Below are positions 1 to 7,295 of a stretch of 8,993 bases of DNA, in pieces (the first letter of the stretch is position 1; each line of letters begins with the position of its first letter). The notes below the pieces were generated by a model that saw nothing but the letters and a program-made list of their open reading frames with translations, was not told the DNA's origin and did no database searches. The stretch comes from Treponema sp. (GTDB lineage Bacteria; Spirochaetota; Spirochaetia; Treponematales; Breznakiellaceae): assembly GCA_031264395.1 (NCBI GenBank), contig JAISEB010000091.1, forward strand, positions 1-8,993, given 5' to 3'. A program made the position numbers and the translations under genes.

Positions 1-46
1 CGGAAAGACCCATCACCAGTCCCGCGCCTATCAATCCTAAATTCAT
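1..46 (-). CDS. atpK: V-type ATPase subunit K (proteolipid, c-ring), N-terminal fragment
   Basis: Only the first 15 codons are inside the window; the gene runs off the left edge. They read MNLGLIGAGLVMGLS, a glycine-rich hydrophobic start typical of the membrane proteolipid that forms the rotor ring. An AGGAG ribosome binding site (53-57) sits 6 bases before the ATG. It is the next gene after atpI, which is its usual place in spirochaetal and chlamydial V-ATPase operons. The ion-binding glutamate and the residues that would separate sodium from proton specificity lie outside the window, so the coupling ion cannot be judged here. The identification rests on position plus a short peptide. Confidence 0.8.
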   Translation of the reverse strand, partial: MNLGLIGAGLVMGLS

Positions 47-69
47 ATCTTTCTCCTCATCTTTGAAGT

Positions 70-88
70 CGCCGGGGATTAGCCGGCG
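70..88 (-). other. Intergenic hairpin between atpI and atpK
   Basis: CGCCGG (70-75) and CCGGCG (83-88) form a perfect 6-bp GC stem with a 7-base loop. It lies in the 61-base gap between the atpI stop and the atpK start, 23 bases ahead of the atpK start codon. On the minus strand it is not followed by a T-run, so it is a poor intrinsic terminator. It could be an mRNA processing or stabilising element for the proteolipid gene; that role is inference. Confidence 0.4.
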
Positions 89-107
89 CGTCTCCTATCA
101 TTTTATA

Positions 108-1991
108 CTATTCGCGGGAACGAATAGCGCGTTTCGCAAAGGGCTTGTACGGAGTACCCGCCCAGGTAAGCCCCACATGGCCCGAAAATTCCAGGGTATT
201 GAGCCGGACGCCGTGAACCAGCACCGAAAGCACGTTAAGGACCAGGTTTAACCCGTGCCCGAAGACCAAAAGAACCACGGCAAGAACAAACACAATAAAA
301 TGAACCGCCACAGGGCCGGCTATACCGCCTATCTGGAGGGCCATGGTATCCACCGTATCGGCAATCGCCGCCCCCGCCAGGCCCACCGCCCAGAGCCTGA
401 TATAAGACATAATATCGGAAAAAACATTGGCAATGCCCAGGATCACCGAAATAATGTTTTTAAGGCTTTCCAGGATTGAGCGGCCTATGCTCCCCTCATA
501 AGCGGCAAATACGAAGTTCAGGACAAAACCGCCGGCAAACGCGTAAACCGCCAGGGGATACATGGGCAGCTGCCGGGCCTCGTTGCTGGCGATAAGCGAA
601 AGGATGATGAAGTACATGCCCCCCAGCATGGCCATGCTGCCGATATGCCCCAGCAGTTTCAGGGACGTATCGTGGATAATGGCGAGGACGTGCCCTATTG
701 AAAGCTGCAACAGGGCCAGGGAGAAACAGAGGATCATCAGGTTCTGCTGAACAAGGGCTTTATCAATATCCGATCTGTCCGCCGTGACGTTTGAAATAAG
801 GGGCAGCGATATGTTCCGCAAAACATCGGGAATCATGGAGGATTTAAGGCCGAACCAGGAACAGGTAAGAACCCCCCAGGTAAAGTTGGAAAAGCCCAAA
901 AGGATGAGGAGCTTCAAGATAGGGGGAACGCCTTTTTTGGAGGTTTTGATTATGCCGGCGAAGGCGGCAAGCAGGATAATGGCCCCGTAGCCCGCGTCGC
1001 CGAATATCATCCCGAAGAAAATAACAAAGAAGAACAGGAAGAAGCCCGAAATGTCAATTTCATTGTAGCCCGGCGTAACCTCAAGGAAGTCCGTGAGGGG
1101 CCGTATCAGGCTTGCCAGCCTGTTGTTTTTCAGTTTGGTGGGAACCATGTCGTCCTCACCGGGGTCATCGGCGATAAGGGCCCAGCCGTTTTCCGCGGCG
1201 CCGCGTTTAAGGAGCCCCAGATCTTCGGCGGGAATAAAGCCGGCAAGCCAGGAAACGGTAAATTCCGCAAAGGGGAATTCGGGGGGAAGATCCCCCTCGT
1301 CATCAAGGGTATCCATACCGGCGCGGGCCGTCTCGAATTCCACCGATTGATCAAGGGAATGTTTTTCCGCCTCGACGGCGGGCCGGAAAGCGGCGAGGGC
1401 CGCAAATTCACCCTCAATGGCGGCGAGCCTTCCTGTTATATCCTTTGAAAGGGAATCGTTTTCGGAAAGAGAATGTTCGGGAAAGAGGAAGGGTGTTTCC
1501 CCGGGGATCTCCCCCCCCAGCGCCAGCGCATAGACGCCGGTCTTGTCTTCTCCAAGGACGATCACGGAGACTTCTTCCCCCAGGGAATCGTAGATCTTGC
1601 GGGGAAGCAGATACGGGACAAGAACAACACCCTCTCCGGCAAGGGCGGCAAAGGCGCGGGGGTCAAAATCGCCCCATTTTTCCACACGGCTGCGCTCCCT
1701 GGCAAGGGAGGCAAGCTCGTCTTGCAGGCGTTTGCGTTCGTCCCCCAGCTCGAGGATCTTCACGGCGGGATCTTCAAGGGCCGCCGCCGTTTCCCCGGAC
1801 GGATCGTACGATCTGATGAGCGCAAGGGCGGCTTCGGTCCGGGAACGTTTTTCAAGAAGGCGGGTAAGCGCGGGGGAAGAAACGGTCTTCCCGCTCAAAT
1901 GCAGCACGCCCAGGTCCCGGAGTTTTTCAAGCGACGCCTCCCTGTCCCGGTCCATGACCACAAGGGAGACCTTCTTCATGGGTACTATCAT
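108..1991 (-). CDS. atpI: V-type ATPase subunit I (a-subunit, membrane stator)
   Basis: 627 residues, the usual size for prokaryotic subunit I. It is the membrane stator that, with the K ring, forms the ion path and anchors the peripheral stalk. Residues 1 to about 310 are a soluble, partly coiled cytoplasmic domain. From about 314 on there are seven or eight hydrophobic segments. The family landmarks are clear: FFGMIFGDAGYG at 325-336, SYIRLWAVGLA at 529-539 with the expected ion-path arginine R532, and FGHGLNLVLN followed by LVHGVRLNTLEF near the end. The chosen start overlaps the atpD stop as ATGA (4 bases) and has an AGAGGG-like site upstream; a second in-frame Met at residue 5 is an alternative. 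The stop is TAG. Confidence 0.95.
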   Translation of the reverse strand: MIVPMKKVSLVVMDRDREASLEKLRDLGVLHLSGKTVSSPALTRLLEKRSRTEAALALIRSYDPSGETAAALEDPAVKILELGDERKRLQDELASLARERSRVEKWGDFDPRAFAALAGEGVVLVPYLLPRKIYDSLGEEVSVIVLGEDKTGVYALALGGEIPGETPFLFPEHSLSENDSLSKDITGRLAAIEGEFAALAAFRPAVEAEKHSLDQSVEFETARAGMDTLDDEGDLPPEFPFAEFTVSWLAGFIPAEDLGLLKRGAAENGWALIADDPGEDDMVPTKLKNNRLASLIRPLTDFLEVTPGYNEIDISGFFLFFFVIFFGMIFGDAGYGAIILLAAFAGIIKTSKKGVPPILKLLILLGFSNFTWGVLTCSWFGLKSSMIPDVLRNISLPLISNVTADRSDIDKALVQQNLMILCFSLALLQLSIGHVLAIIHDTSLKLLGHIGSMAMLGGMYFIILSLIASNEARQLPMYPLAVYAFAGGFVLNFVFAAYEGSIGRSILESLKNIISVILGIANVFSDIMSYIRLWAVGLAGAAIADTVDTMALQIGGIAGPVAVHFIVFVLAVVLLVFGHGLNLVLNVLSVLVHGVRLNTLEFSGHVGLTWAGTPYKPFAKRAIRSRE

Positions 1992-2590
1992 GCTTCGGCC
2001 CTCTCCATGCCGCGTTTGGCTATCTTGCCCCGGACAACCGCGGAGGTCTGCTGATCCCCAAGGTACACCTGAATTTTCTTGATGTTCCCCTTTGTCTCGG
2101 GGATCTTGATCTTCTCAAAGAGATTTACCCGCTGGGTGGTTATCCGCAGCTCCTGATCCAGCCGTTTCCGCTGTTCCTCCACGATCCGCGCTTCCAGATC
2201 GAGGAGCAGAACCTTCCGCATGCAATCGACGGCAAAGTCAAGCCACAGGGGAGTCTTCAAAAAATCGTAGGGGGCAACGGTAAATTCGGCGCCCTCGAAA
2301 ATGGGGATGGCGACGCCGGCTATGTTCCCCTGGGAAGTCTTTAAGGATGAAATTTTCACGGTATCCGCCGTGAAGATCCCTTTTTCGCCGTAGACCGCTA
2401 TCCACGCCCTGAACGATTCGTCAACGCGGCTCTTTTCGTCAAGAAGCTCCCTGATGCGGATCTCGGTGGTCCTGATTTCCGCCTGAAGCTGCTGCTTTTT
2501 GAGCATCAGCGTGGGAAGGTACCGCTCGAACATCTTGAGGGAATCTTTCTGTTTTTTAAGCTCGTTTTTGGTGAGCTTTATTTTTGCCAT
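1988..2590 (-). CDS. atpD: V-type ATPase subunit D (central rotor shaft)
   Basis: 200 residues, normal for subunit D, the coiled-coil shaft that turns inside the A3B3 hexamer and links it to the membrane ring. Two long charged helices are visible, about 1-65 (rich in Lys, Leu and Gln) and 120-165, with a short mixed segment around 66-115 that would form the globular tip. The C-terminal stretch RVNLFEKIKIPETKGNIKKI (153-172) matches the family pattern of an RVN motif, then a proline, then a second helix. The gene lies 6 bases after the atpB stop. An AGAGGG site sits unusually close to the ATG, and the TGA stop overlaps the atpI start. No subunit F gene, the usual partner on the shaft, is visible nearby. 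Confidence 0.95.
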   Translation of the reverse strand: MAKIKLTKNELKKQKDSLKMFERYLPTLMLKKQQLQAEIRTTEIRIRELLDEKSRVDESFRAWIAVYGEKGIFTADTVKISSLKTSQGNIAGVAIPIFEGAEFTVAPYDFLKTPLWLDFAVDCMRKVLLLDLEARIVEEQRKRLDQELRITTQRVNLFEKIKIPETKGNIKKIQVYLGDQQTSAVVRGKIAKRGMERAEA

Positions 2591-2596
2591 ACCCTC

Positions 2597-3895
2597 TTAA
2601 TCCTTCTTCGGCCAAAACTTCTCTATTAACTCCGTCCGCAGTCCCGTTTCCTCGGGGTTAAAACATCCGGCAAGAATTTCCCATCCCAGATCCAGGGCGC
2701 GTTCCAGGGGTATGTTCACCGACAGATCCATCATCTGCTTTTCAAACATGTCCCCGAATTTGAGGAGCTTGCCGTCCCAGGAAGTCATGATGAAGCCCAT
2801 CGCCTTTTTTTCGAGGGTGTCCCTGTAGGCGGAATACAGCTTGATCATGCCGTCCATGAGGGCGCGGTGATCGGCGCGGGTCTTGCCGTTGACCTGCTGC
2901 TTGAGGCGGGACAGGGAGCCGAAGGGTTCTATGCGGCCGTTTTTGAGGTAATACTGCCCTTCGGTAATGTAGCCGGTGTTGTCGGGAACGGGGTGTGTCA
3001 CGTCGTCGCCGGGCATTGTGGTAACGCCCAGAATCGTAATGGAACCGGCGGTGTCGAAGTCCACGGCCTTTTCATAGCGGCTGGCAAGCTGGCTGTAGAG
3101 GTCTCCGGGGTAGCCCCGGTTTGAAGGCACCTGCTCCTGTATAATGGAAATTTCCTTCATCGCGTCGGCAAAGTTTGTCATGTCCGTAAGGAGCACAAGG
3201 ACATCCTTGCCCTGCAGGGCGAACTGCTCGGCCACAGCCAGGGACATGTCGGGGATCATGAGGCATTCCACGGTAGGATCGCTTGCCGTATGGACAAACA
3301 TTACCGTGCGGGAAAGGGCGCCGCCTTCTTCAAGGGTATCCCTGAAAAAGAGGTAGTCGTCGTATTTAAGGCCCATGCCCCCCAGAATGATCACGTCAAC
3401 TTCGGCCTGCATGGCGATGCGGGCCAAGAGTTCGTTGTAGGGCTCCCCGGATACCGAAAAGATCGGGAGTTTCTGCGAAACCACAAGGGTATTGAAAAGA
3501 TCGATCATGGGAATGCCGGTGCGTATCATGCGCCGGGGAATAATGCGCTGGGCGGGATTGACCGAGGGGCCGCCTATGGGAATGGGGTTGTCATTGAGCG
3601 CGGGGCCCCTGTCGCGGGGGCTGCCCGAACCGGAAAACACCCTTCCCATGAGATTTTCCGAAAAGGGAACCTGCATGGAACGGCCCAGAAAACGGACCGT
3701 ATCGCCGGTAGAAATGCCCCTGCCGCCCGCGAACACCTGAAGGGACACAAGGTCGTTTTCCAGGCGGTTTACCTCCGCAAGAGACGTGCCAAAGACCGTG
3801 TCTACCTCCGCAAGATCGCCGTAACGGATACCTTCGGCCCGGACGGTGATGACGCTTCCTGTAATCGATTCAATTTTGCTGTAAACCTTCTTCAT
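2597..3895 (-). CDS. atpB: V-type ATPase subunit B (non-catalytic)
   Basis: 432 residues, slightly short of the usual 460 or so. It forms the alternating non-catalytic position of the A3B3 hexamer. The nucleotide-binding fold is clear, but the P-loop is absent: the position holds PIFSVSGEPYNELLARIA (144-161) without the GKT, as expected for B. Other landmarks are VPSNRGYPGDLYSQLASRYE (256-275), then TMPGDDVTHPVPDNTGYITEGQ (293-314). SLSRL (327-331) follows, with R330 at the position of the arginine finger that reaches the catalytic site on A. The start overlaps the atpA stop by one base (TAATG), with a GGGAGG site inside the end of atpA, so A and B should be translated in step, fitting their 3:3 stoichiometry. 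Confidence 0.96.
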   Translation of the reverse strand: MKKVYSKIESITGSVITVRAEGIRYGDLAEVDTVFGTSLAEVNRLENDLVSLQVFAGGRGISTGDTVRFLGRSMQVPFSENLMGRVFSGSGSPRDRGPALNDNPIPIGGPSVNPAQRIIPRRMIRTGIPMIDLFNTLVVSQKLPIFSVSGEPYNELLARIAMQAEVDVIILGGMGLKYDDYLFFRDTLEEGGALSRTVMFVHTASDPTVECLMIPDMSLAVAEQFALQGKDVLVLLTDMTNFADAMKEISIIQEQVPSNRGYPGDLYSQLASRYEKAVDFDTAGSITILGVTTMPGDDVTHPVPDNTGYITEGQYYLKNGRIEPFGSLSRLKQQVNGKTRADHRALMDGMIKLYSAYRDTLEKKAMGFIMTSWDGKLLKFGDMFEKQMMDLSVNIPLERALDLGWEILAGCFNPEETGLRTELIEKFWPKKD

Positions 3896-5628
3896 TACTT
3901 GCCTCCCGCCCGCTCGGCCACCGCGTCTTTTAGTTCTTTTTCAAGGACGGTAAAACGTTCGCTCTTCCATTCCGAACCGTTATAATCGAGGAATTTCTGC
4001 CTGAGCCTGTTGAACCAGCTTCTGGCTTCGTTTTTATCGCCGAAGGTGAAGGACGCCGCGAGAATTTCAAGAATAATGGTGAAAATATGGTTTTGGCGCT
4101 CCGGGCTCACCGCGGCGTCAACCGCGTCAAAGGAATTCTGCTGAAAGTAAACCGAATCGAGGAAATCGCCTTTTAGATACACGATATAATCGTCAATGCT
4201 CGTCCCTTCTTCCCCGACAACCTTCATCATCTGTTCAACTTCGCCGCCCCGCCGCATGAAACCGTGGGCATAGGAGACCTTGTCGGCGGGGATGATGCCC
4301 CGGTACTTCGACCATGATTCAAGCGGATGAATGGCGGGGTATTTGCGGGCGTCCGAACGTTCGCGGGAAAGGCCGTGGAAGGCGCCGACAACCTTGAGGG
4401 TCGCCTGTGTCACCGGTTCCTCAAAGTTGCCGCCGGCCGGGCTGACGGTTCCCCCTATGGTAACGGAACCCGTGGAGCCGTCGTGGAGCCGTACAAGGCC
4501 CGCCCGTTCGTAAAAACTCGCGATGGTCGATTCAAGGTACGCGGGAAAGGCTTCCTCGCCGGGTATCTCTTCGAGGCGGCCGGACATTTCGCGCATGGCC
4601 TGCGCCCAGCGGCTTGTAGAATCGGCAAGAAGGAGGACGTTAAGCCCCATCTGCCGGTAATATTCCGCCAGCGTCACGGCGGTGTACACCGACGCCTCCC
4701 GGGCCGCGACCGGCATGGAAGACGTATTGCAGATGATAACGGTCCGTTCCATGAGGGAGCGGCCCGTCCGGGGATCAAGCAGTTCGGGAAATTCCTTGAG
4801 CGTCTCGACAACCTCGCCCGCCCGTTCGCCGCAGGCGGCAAGAACGACAATGTCCACGTCGGCGTGGCGGCTGGTGATCTGCTGCAGCACCGTTTTACCG
4901 GCCCCGAAAGGCCCGGGGATGCAGTAGGTGCCGCCCCGCGCCACGGGAAAAAACGTGTCGATAAGCCTGACCCGCGTTACCATGGGTTCCTCCGGCTTGA
5001 GCCTTTCCCCGTAACAGTCTATGGGCCGCTTGACAGGCCAGCGGAAGCTCATCGTCACGGGGATGCTGTTCCCCTTCTCGTCGGCAAGCTCCGCTATGGT
5101 TTCACGTATGGTATAGGAACCGGCTTCCTTGACCCAGGAAACCGTGTAGCTTCCGTAAAGGTTAAAGGGCACCATGATGCGGTGGGTAAACGCCCCCTCG
5201 GGAACCGTTCCCAGGGTGGCGGAACGCTCAACCCTGTCTCCGGCTTTGGCAACGGGGGTAAAATCCCAGTTCCTGTCGGCGGGCAGCGGATCGAGGTACA
5301 CCCCCCGCTCCAGAAAATAGCCCGCCGCCTCGGCAAGTTTGGGCAGGGGATTCTGGAGGCCGTCGAACACCTGGCCAAGGAGCCCCGGACCAACCTCGAC
5401 GGCAAGCATGTCGCCTGAATATTCAACTTCATCCCCAACGGTTATGCCCCGGGTAATCTCGAAAACCTGAAGCTGGGAAATGTCCCCCCTGATGCGGATA
5501 ACCTCGCTCTTAAGCCGTTTACCGGCAACCTTGACGTAACCCACTTCGTTCATGGAAACGGCGCCGTCAAAACGGACGCTGACCATATTGCCGTTGACGG
5601 CTACTACAGTACCACTGGTTCCTGTCAT
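3895..5628 (-). CDS. atpA: V-type ATPase catalytic subunit A
   Basis: 577 residues, the normal length of prokaryotic subunit A. It hydrolyses or makes ATP in the cytoplasmic head. Domains in order: N-terminal beta-barrel (about 1-70), the bulge or non-homologous insert typical of A subunits (about 110-190), the nucleotide-binding domain, and a C-terminal helical domain. The Walker A motif GPFGAGKT is at 239-246 (K245, T246). The catalytic glutamate is E268 in CGERAGE. The Walker B strand VLLLAD ends at D336, followed by STSRWAQAMRE. SPAGGNFEEPVT at 396-407 is a subunit A signature. All catalytic residues are present, so the enzyme should be active. The start overlaps the DUF2764 stop as ATGA and has a GGGAG site 7 bases upstream. 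Confidence 0.98.
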   Translation of the reverse strand: MTGTSGTVVAVNGNMVSVRFDGAVSMNEVGYVKVAGKRLKSEVIRIRGDISQLQVFEITRGITVGDEVEYSGDMLAVEVGPGLLGQVFDGLQNPLPKLAEAAGYFLERGVYLDPLPADRNWDFTPVAKAGDRVERSATLGTVPEGAFTHRIMVPFNLYGSYTVSWVKEAGSYTIRETIAELADEKGNSIPVTMSFRWPVKRPIDCYGERLKPEEPMVTRVRLIDTFFPVARGGTYCIPGPFGAGKTVLQQITSRHADVDIVVLAACGERAGEVVETLKEFPELLDPRTGRSLMERTVIICNTSSMPVAAREASVYTAVTLAEYYRQMGLNVLLLADSTSRWAQAMREMSGRLEEIPGEEAFPAYLESTIASFYERAGLVRLHDGSTGSVTIGGTVSPAGGNFEEPVTQATLKVVGAFHGLSRERSDARKYPAIHPLESWSKYRGIIPADKVSYAHGFMRRGGEVEQMMKVVGEEGTSIDDYIVYLKGDFLDSVYFQQNSFDAVDAAVSPERQNHIFTIILEILAASFTFGDKNEARSWFNRLRQKFLDYNGSEWKSERFTVLEKELKDAVAERAGGK

Positions 5629-6188
5629 TTCGCTTCTCCCATAATGGATGCGTACAGTGCTTTGTATTCACTGAAACCTTCCTCGGCCCTGAAACAGGCC
5701 CGCCTCTCCATGAGGAGAAGCTTGAGGAGGTAAGCATAAACGGTATTCACGCTGAAATACGAAAGTCCCTGAAATTCCTCTATGGCCTTCCAGCGCGAGC
5801 CGTCGAGGAAAATTTCCGCCTCAAGAGGGGAAGCCATGGCGGCTGCGGCTTTGGCCGCGGCGGCGGCCCCGGCGGGAAAATCGGGAACGGCGGCGGGCGC
5901 TTCACGCTTCATCTTCGCCGCCCGGTATTTGGCAAGGTTAAGCCGGAGGGCTTTTTCCCATTCGTTCCAGCTGGCAATAAAGGGACAGGAGCCCGCGGCG
6001 TTTTTGGCCCGCGGCGCTTCTTCCTCTTCGTCCTGAACCCAGGGATCAAGGGCCACGCAGGGAAGCGGCGCGGCGTCGGCGGCGGAAAGGCCCCCCCGGC
6101 AGAGTTCCCTGAAATGCCGCGAACTCATGGGCGGCGCTTCCCCGTAGGTAAGGGCGGGAAGCTGCGCCACGAGGAAATAATAAGCCAT
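5625..6188 (-). CDS. DUF2764-like V-ATPase operon protein
   Basis: 187 residues, with no signal peptide or membrane segment. It sits between atpE and atpA, the place where spirochaetal and chlamydial operons carry the DUF2764 family, on which I base the name. It begins MAYYFLVAQLPAL, an N-terminal pattern I associate with that family. A helical part with WNEWEKALRLNLAKYRAAK (74-92) is followed by an alanine- and proline-rich linker at about 97-120. A C-terminal helical part follows, with PLEAEIFLD (121-129) and VYAYLLKLLLMERRACF (150-166). No function is established. The pattern and position suggest it replaces the missing subunit C, the socket between rotor shaft and ring (inference). It starts 3 bases after the atpE stop with a GGGGG-type site and ends overlapping atpA. 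Confidence 0.8.
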   Translation of the reverse strand: MAYYFLVAQLPALTYGEAPPMSSRHFRELCRGGLSAADAAPLPCVALDPWVQDEEEEAPRAKNAAGSCPFIASWNEWEKALRLNLAKYRAAKMKREAPAAVPDFPAGAAAAAKAAAAMASPLEAEIFLDGSRWKAIEEFQGLSYFSVNTVYAYLLKLLLMERRACFRAEEGFSEYKALYASIMGEAK

Positions 6189-6191
6189 CGG

Positions 6192-6806
6192 CTACCCCCG
6201 CGCCGCGTCTTTAAGTATCCCGGCAAGCCGGGGATTAAGGTAGGCGGAAAGGAGTTCCGATACCGCTTCGGCCGAAAAATCGTAATAGGCGGAACCGTCT
6301 TTGTCCGCGATACGGAAACCGGCGGCAAGATTGCGGTCCGACTTCAGATCGACGCCCCCCTTAAGTTCGGCGGCAAGCAGGCCTGTAAAATACGGCTCAA
6401 GTTTGCCGAATTCCCCTTCCGGAAGGATCACGTCAAAGGCGGCGGAACCGGAATTCGCGGCCCAGGATTTGACAAGGCCGGGAAGCACCGCTTTAAGGAC
6501 ATCTTCCCCATAGGAAGCGGCCGTCTCCCTGGAGACGATCTTGTCCAGCAGCGCCTGGATTTCACCCTTGAAAGCCAGGACCAGGTTCCGGGAAGCCTGT
6601 TCCAGGGCCGCCATTCCCGCCCTTTCGAAGCGCTCCGCGTCGGCTTTTGCCCCCTCGACAATAGCCTGGGCCTCCTTTTTGGCGGCTTCCACGACGCGCT
6701 TTGCCTCGGTTTCGGCCTCCGAGGCAAGCCGGGCCGCTTCCCGCGAAGCGGTTTCTATACCGTCCCTTTTTATCTTATCGATAAGTTCCTGAAGCTGGAT
6801 GTCCAT
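6192..6806 (-). CDS. atpE: V-type ATPase subunit E (peripheral stalk)
   Basis: 204 residues from the chosen start MDIQLQELIDKIKRDGIE, close to the usual length of about 190-210. Subunit E forms the peripheral stalk holding the A3B3 head against rotation. Residues about 15-80 are an alanine/glutamate/lysine-rich helix (SREAARLASEAETEAKR and so on) and about 95-204 form the globular domain that binds the head. An open frame continues 34 codons further upstream to 6908. I reject that longer form because it would overlap the preceding gene by 85 bases, has un-E-like sequence, and because an AGAGGAGA site stands right before the 6806 ATG. The usual partner subunit G (or H) is not seen in the window. 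Confidence 0.92.
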   Translation of the reverse strand: MDIQLQELIDKIKRDGIETASREAARLASEAETEAKRVVEAAKKEAQAIVEGAKADAERFERAGMAALEQASRNLVLAFKGEIQALLDKIVSRETAASYGEDVLKAVLPGLVKSWAANSGSAAFDVILPEGEFGKLEPYFTGLLAAELKGGVDLKSDRNLAAGFRIADKDGSAYYDFSAEAVSELLSAYLNPRLAGILKDAARG

Positions 6807-6808
6807 GG

Positions 6809-6816
6809 TCTCCTCT
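6809..6816 (-). promoter_or_regulatory. Ribosome binding site that fixes the atpE start
   Basis: AGAGGAGA on the minus strand ends 2 bases before the ATG at 6806, so its AGAGG part is spaced 5 bases from it. It lies in the 17-base gap after the previous stop, and supports the short form of atpE over the upstream-extended frame. Confidence 0.7.
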
Positions 6817-6823
6817 TTTGCCG

Positions 6824-7183
6824 CTATTCCGGCATCTCTAAAATATATGTAAGGATTTTCCGTATTTTCCGCGTGATAATCCCGTTTACCGCCTCGGGAT
6901 CTTCCCATTCCCTGGCCTTGTCAAGAAGCGTCTTTTCCGTATGACGGGCAAGCGTATATACATCGGGAAAATCGCCGCCTGTAATACCGTCAAGCACGGA
7001 AACAAGGGATTTAAGGCCCGATATTTCACGGGCAAGAAGGGCGGAGTTCTCGTTAAAGACATAGTTGGTGATCTCATTTTTTGAAAGACGATCCGCAAGA
7101 ATCACCGAAAGGTGTTCCAGCCCCTCGCCGCTGTCCTCCAGTTCGGCCCGCATGAACGTCATAAAGAGTCTGCGCTGCCCCAT
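6824..7183 (-). CDS. Unknown 119-residue protein, first gene of the V-ATPase operon
   Basis: I do not recognise this protein. It is 119 residues, soluble-looking, without cysteine and without signal or membrane segments, and most of it should be helical. Acidic and leucine-rich stretches (RAELEDSGEGLEHLSVILAD, 12-31; SALLAREISGLKSLVSVLDG, 47-66) are followed by a C-terminal basic helix around TRKIRKILTYILE (105-117). It is not subunit F (no Rossmann-like start), not subunit G (no long alanine/glutamate heptads) and not subunit C (too short). It lies directly behind the operon promoter and only 17 bases ahead of atpE, so it is probably made together with the ATPase and may be an assembly or regulatory factor (inference). 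An AGGGGAG site precedes the chosen ATG; Met8 or Met11 are possible alternatives. Confidence 0.75.
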   Translation of the reverse strand: MGQRRLFMTFMRAELEDSGEGLEHLSVILADRLSKNEITNYVFNENSALLAREISGLKSLVSVLDGITGGDFPDVYTLARHTEKTLLDKAREWEDPEAVNGIITRKIRKILTYILEMPE

Positions 7184-7207
7184 GTTCTCCCCTTTGCCCC
7201 AAATCCC

Positions 7208-7234
7208 CTGCTCCGCAGCGAACCAAAGGCTCGC
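7208..7234 (-). promoter_or_regulatory. Hairpins in the leader of the V-ATPase operon
   Basis: On the minus strand, GCGAGCC, TTT and GGTTCGC (7234-7218) form a 7-bp stem with one G-U pair and a 3-base loop. Directly next to it CTGC, GGA and GCAG (7218-7208) form a 4-bp stem. A competing pairing CCAAA/TTTGG (7241-7237 with 7227-7223) overlaps the first stem. The structures lie within the roughly 77-base leader between the predicted transcription start and the first start codon. A regulatory role is possible but not shown. Confidence 0.4.
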
Positions 7235-7267
7235 GTTTTGGAACAGGCTCTTCCATATCTTCTATAT

Positions 7268-7295
7268 ATTATAATACTTCAAGCCGCCGTTTCAA
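7268..7295 (-). promoter_or_regulatory. Predicted sigma-70 promoter of the V-ATPase operon
   Basis: On the minus strand TTGAAA (7295-7290, 5 of 6 to consensus) and TATAAT (7273-7268, 6 of 6) are separated by 16 bases. The expected transcription start is near 7261, giving a leader of about 77 bases to the 119-residue gene. It lies in the only sizeable gap between galM and the operon, so the operon probably does not depend on galM transcription. Confidence 0.7.

Noticed and set aside
3290..3985. 231-codon plus-strand open frame opposite atpB and the atpA end
   Set aside because: Antisense shadow crossing the atpA-atpB overlap, with no family features.
4327..5418. 363-codon plus-strand open frame opposite atpA
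   Set aside because: It is antisense to a complete, motif-bearing atpA. Its composition (many Gly, Arg, His, Pro) is the mirror of GC-rich codons, and no family motif is visible.
6807..6908. N-terminal extension of atpE by 34 codons
   Set aside because: It would overlap the previous gene by 85 bases and does not look like subunit E, and a good ribosome binding site supports the internal start.
6114..6944. 276-codon plus-strand open frame opposite atpE and DUF2764
   Set aside because: Antisense shadow spanning two real genes and their junction; no plausible ribosome binding site or recognisable motif.
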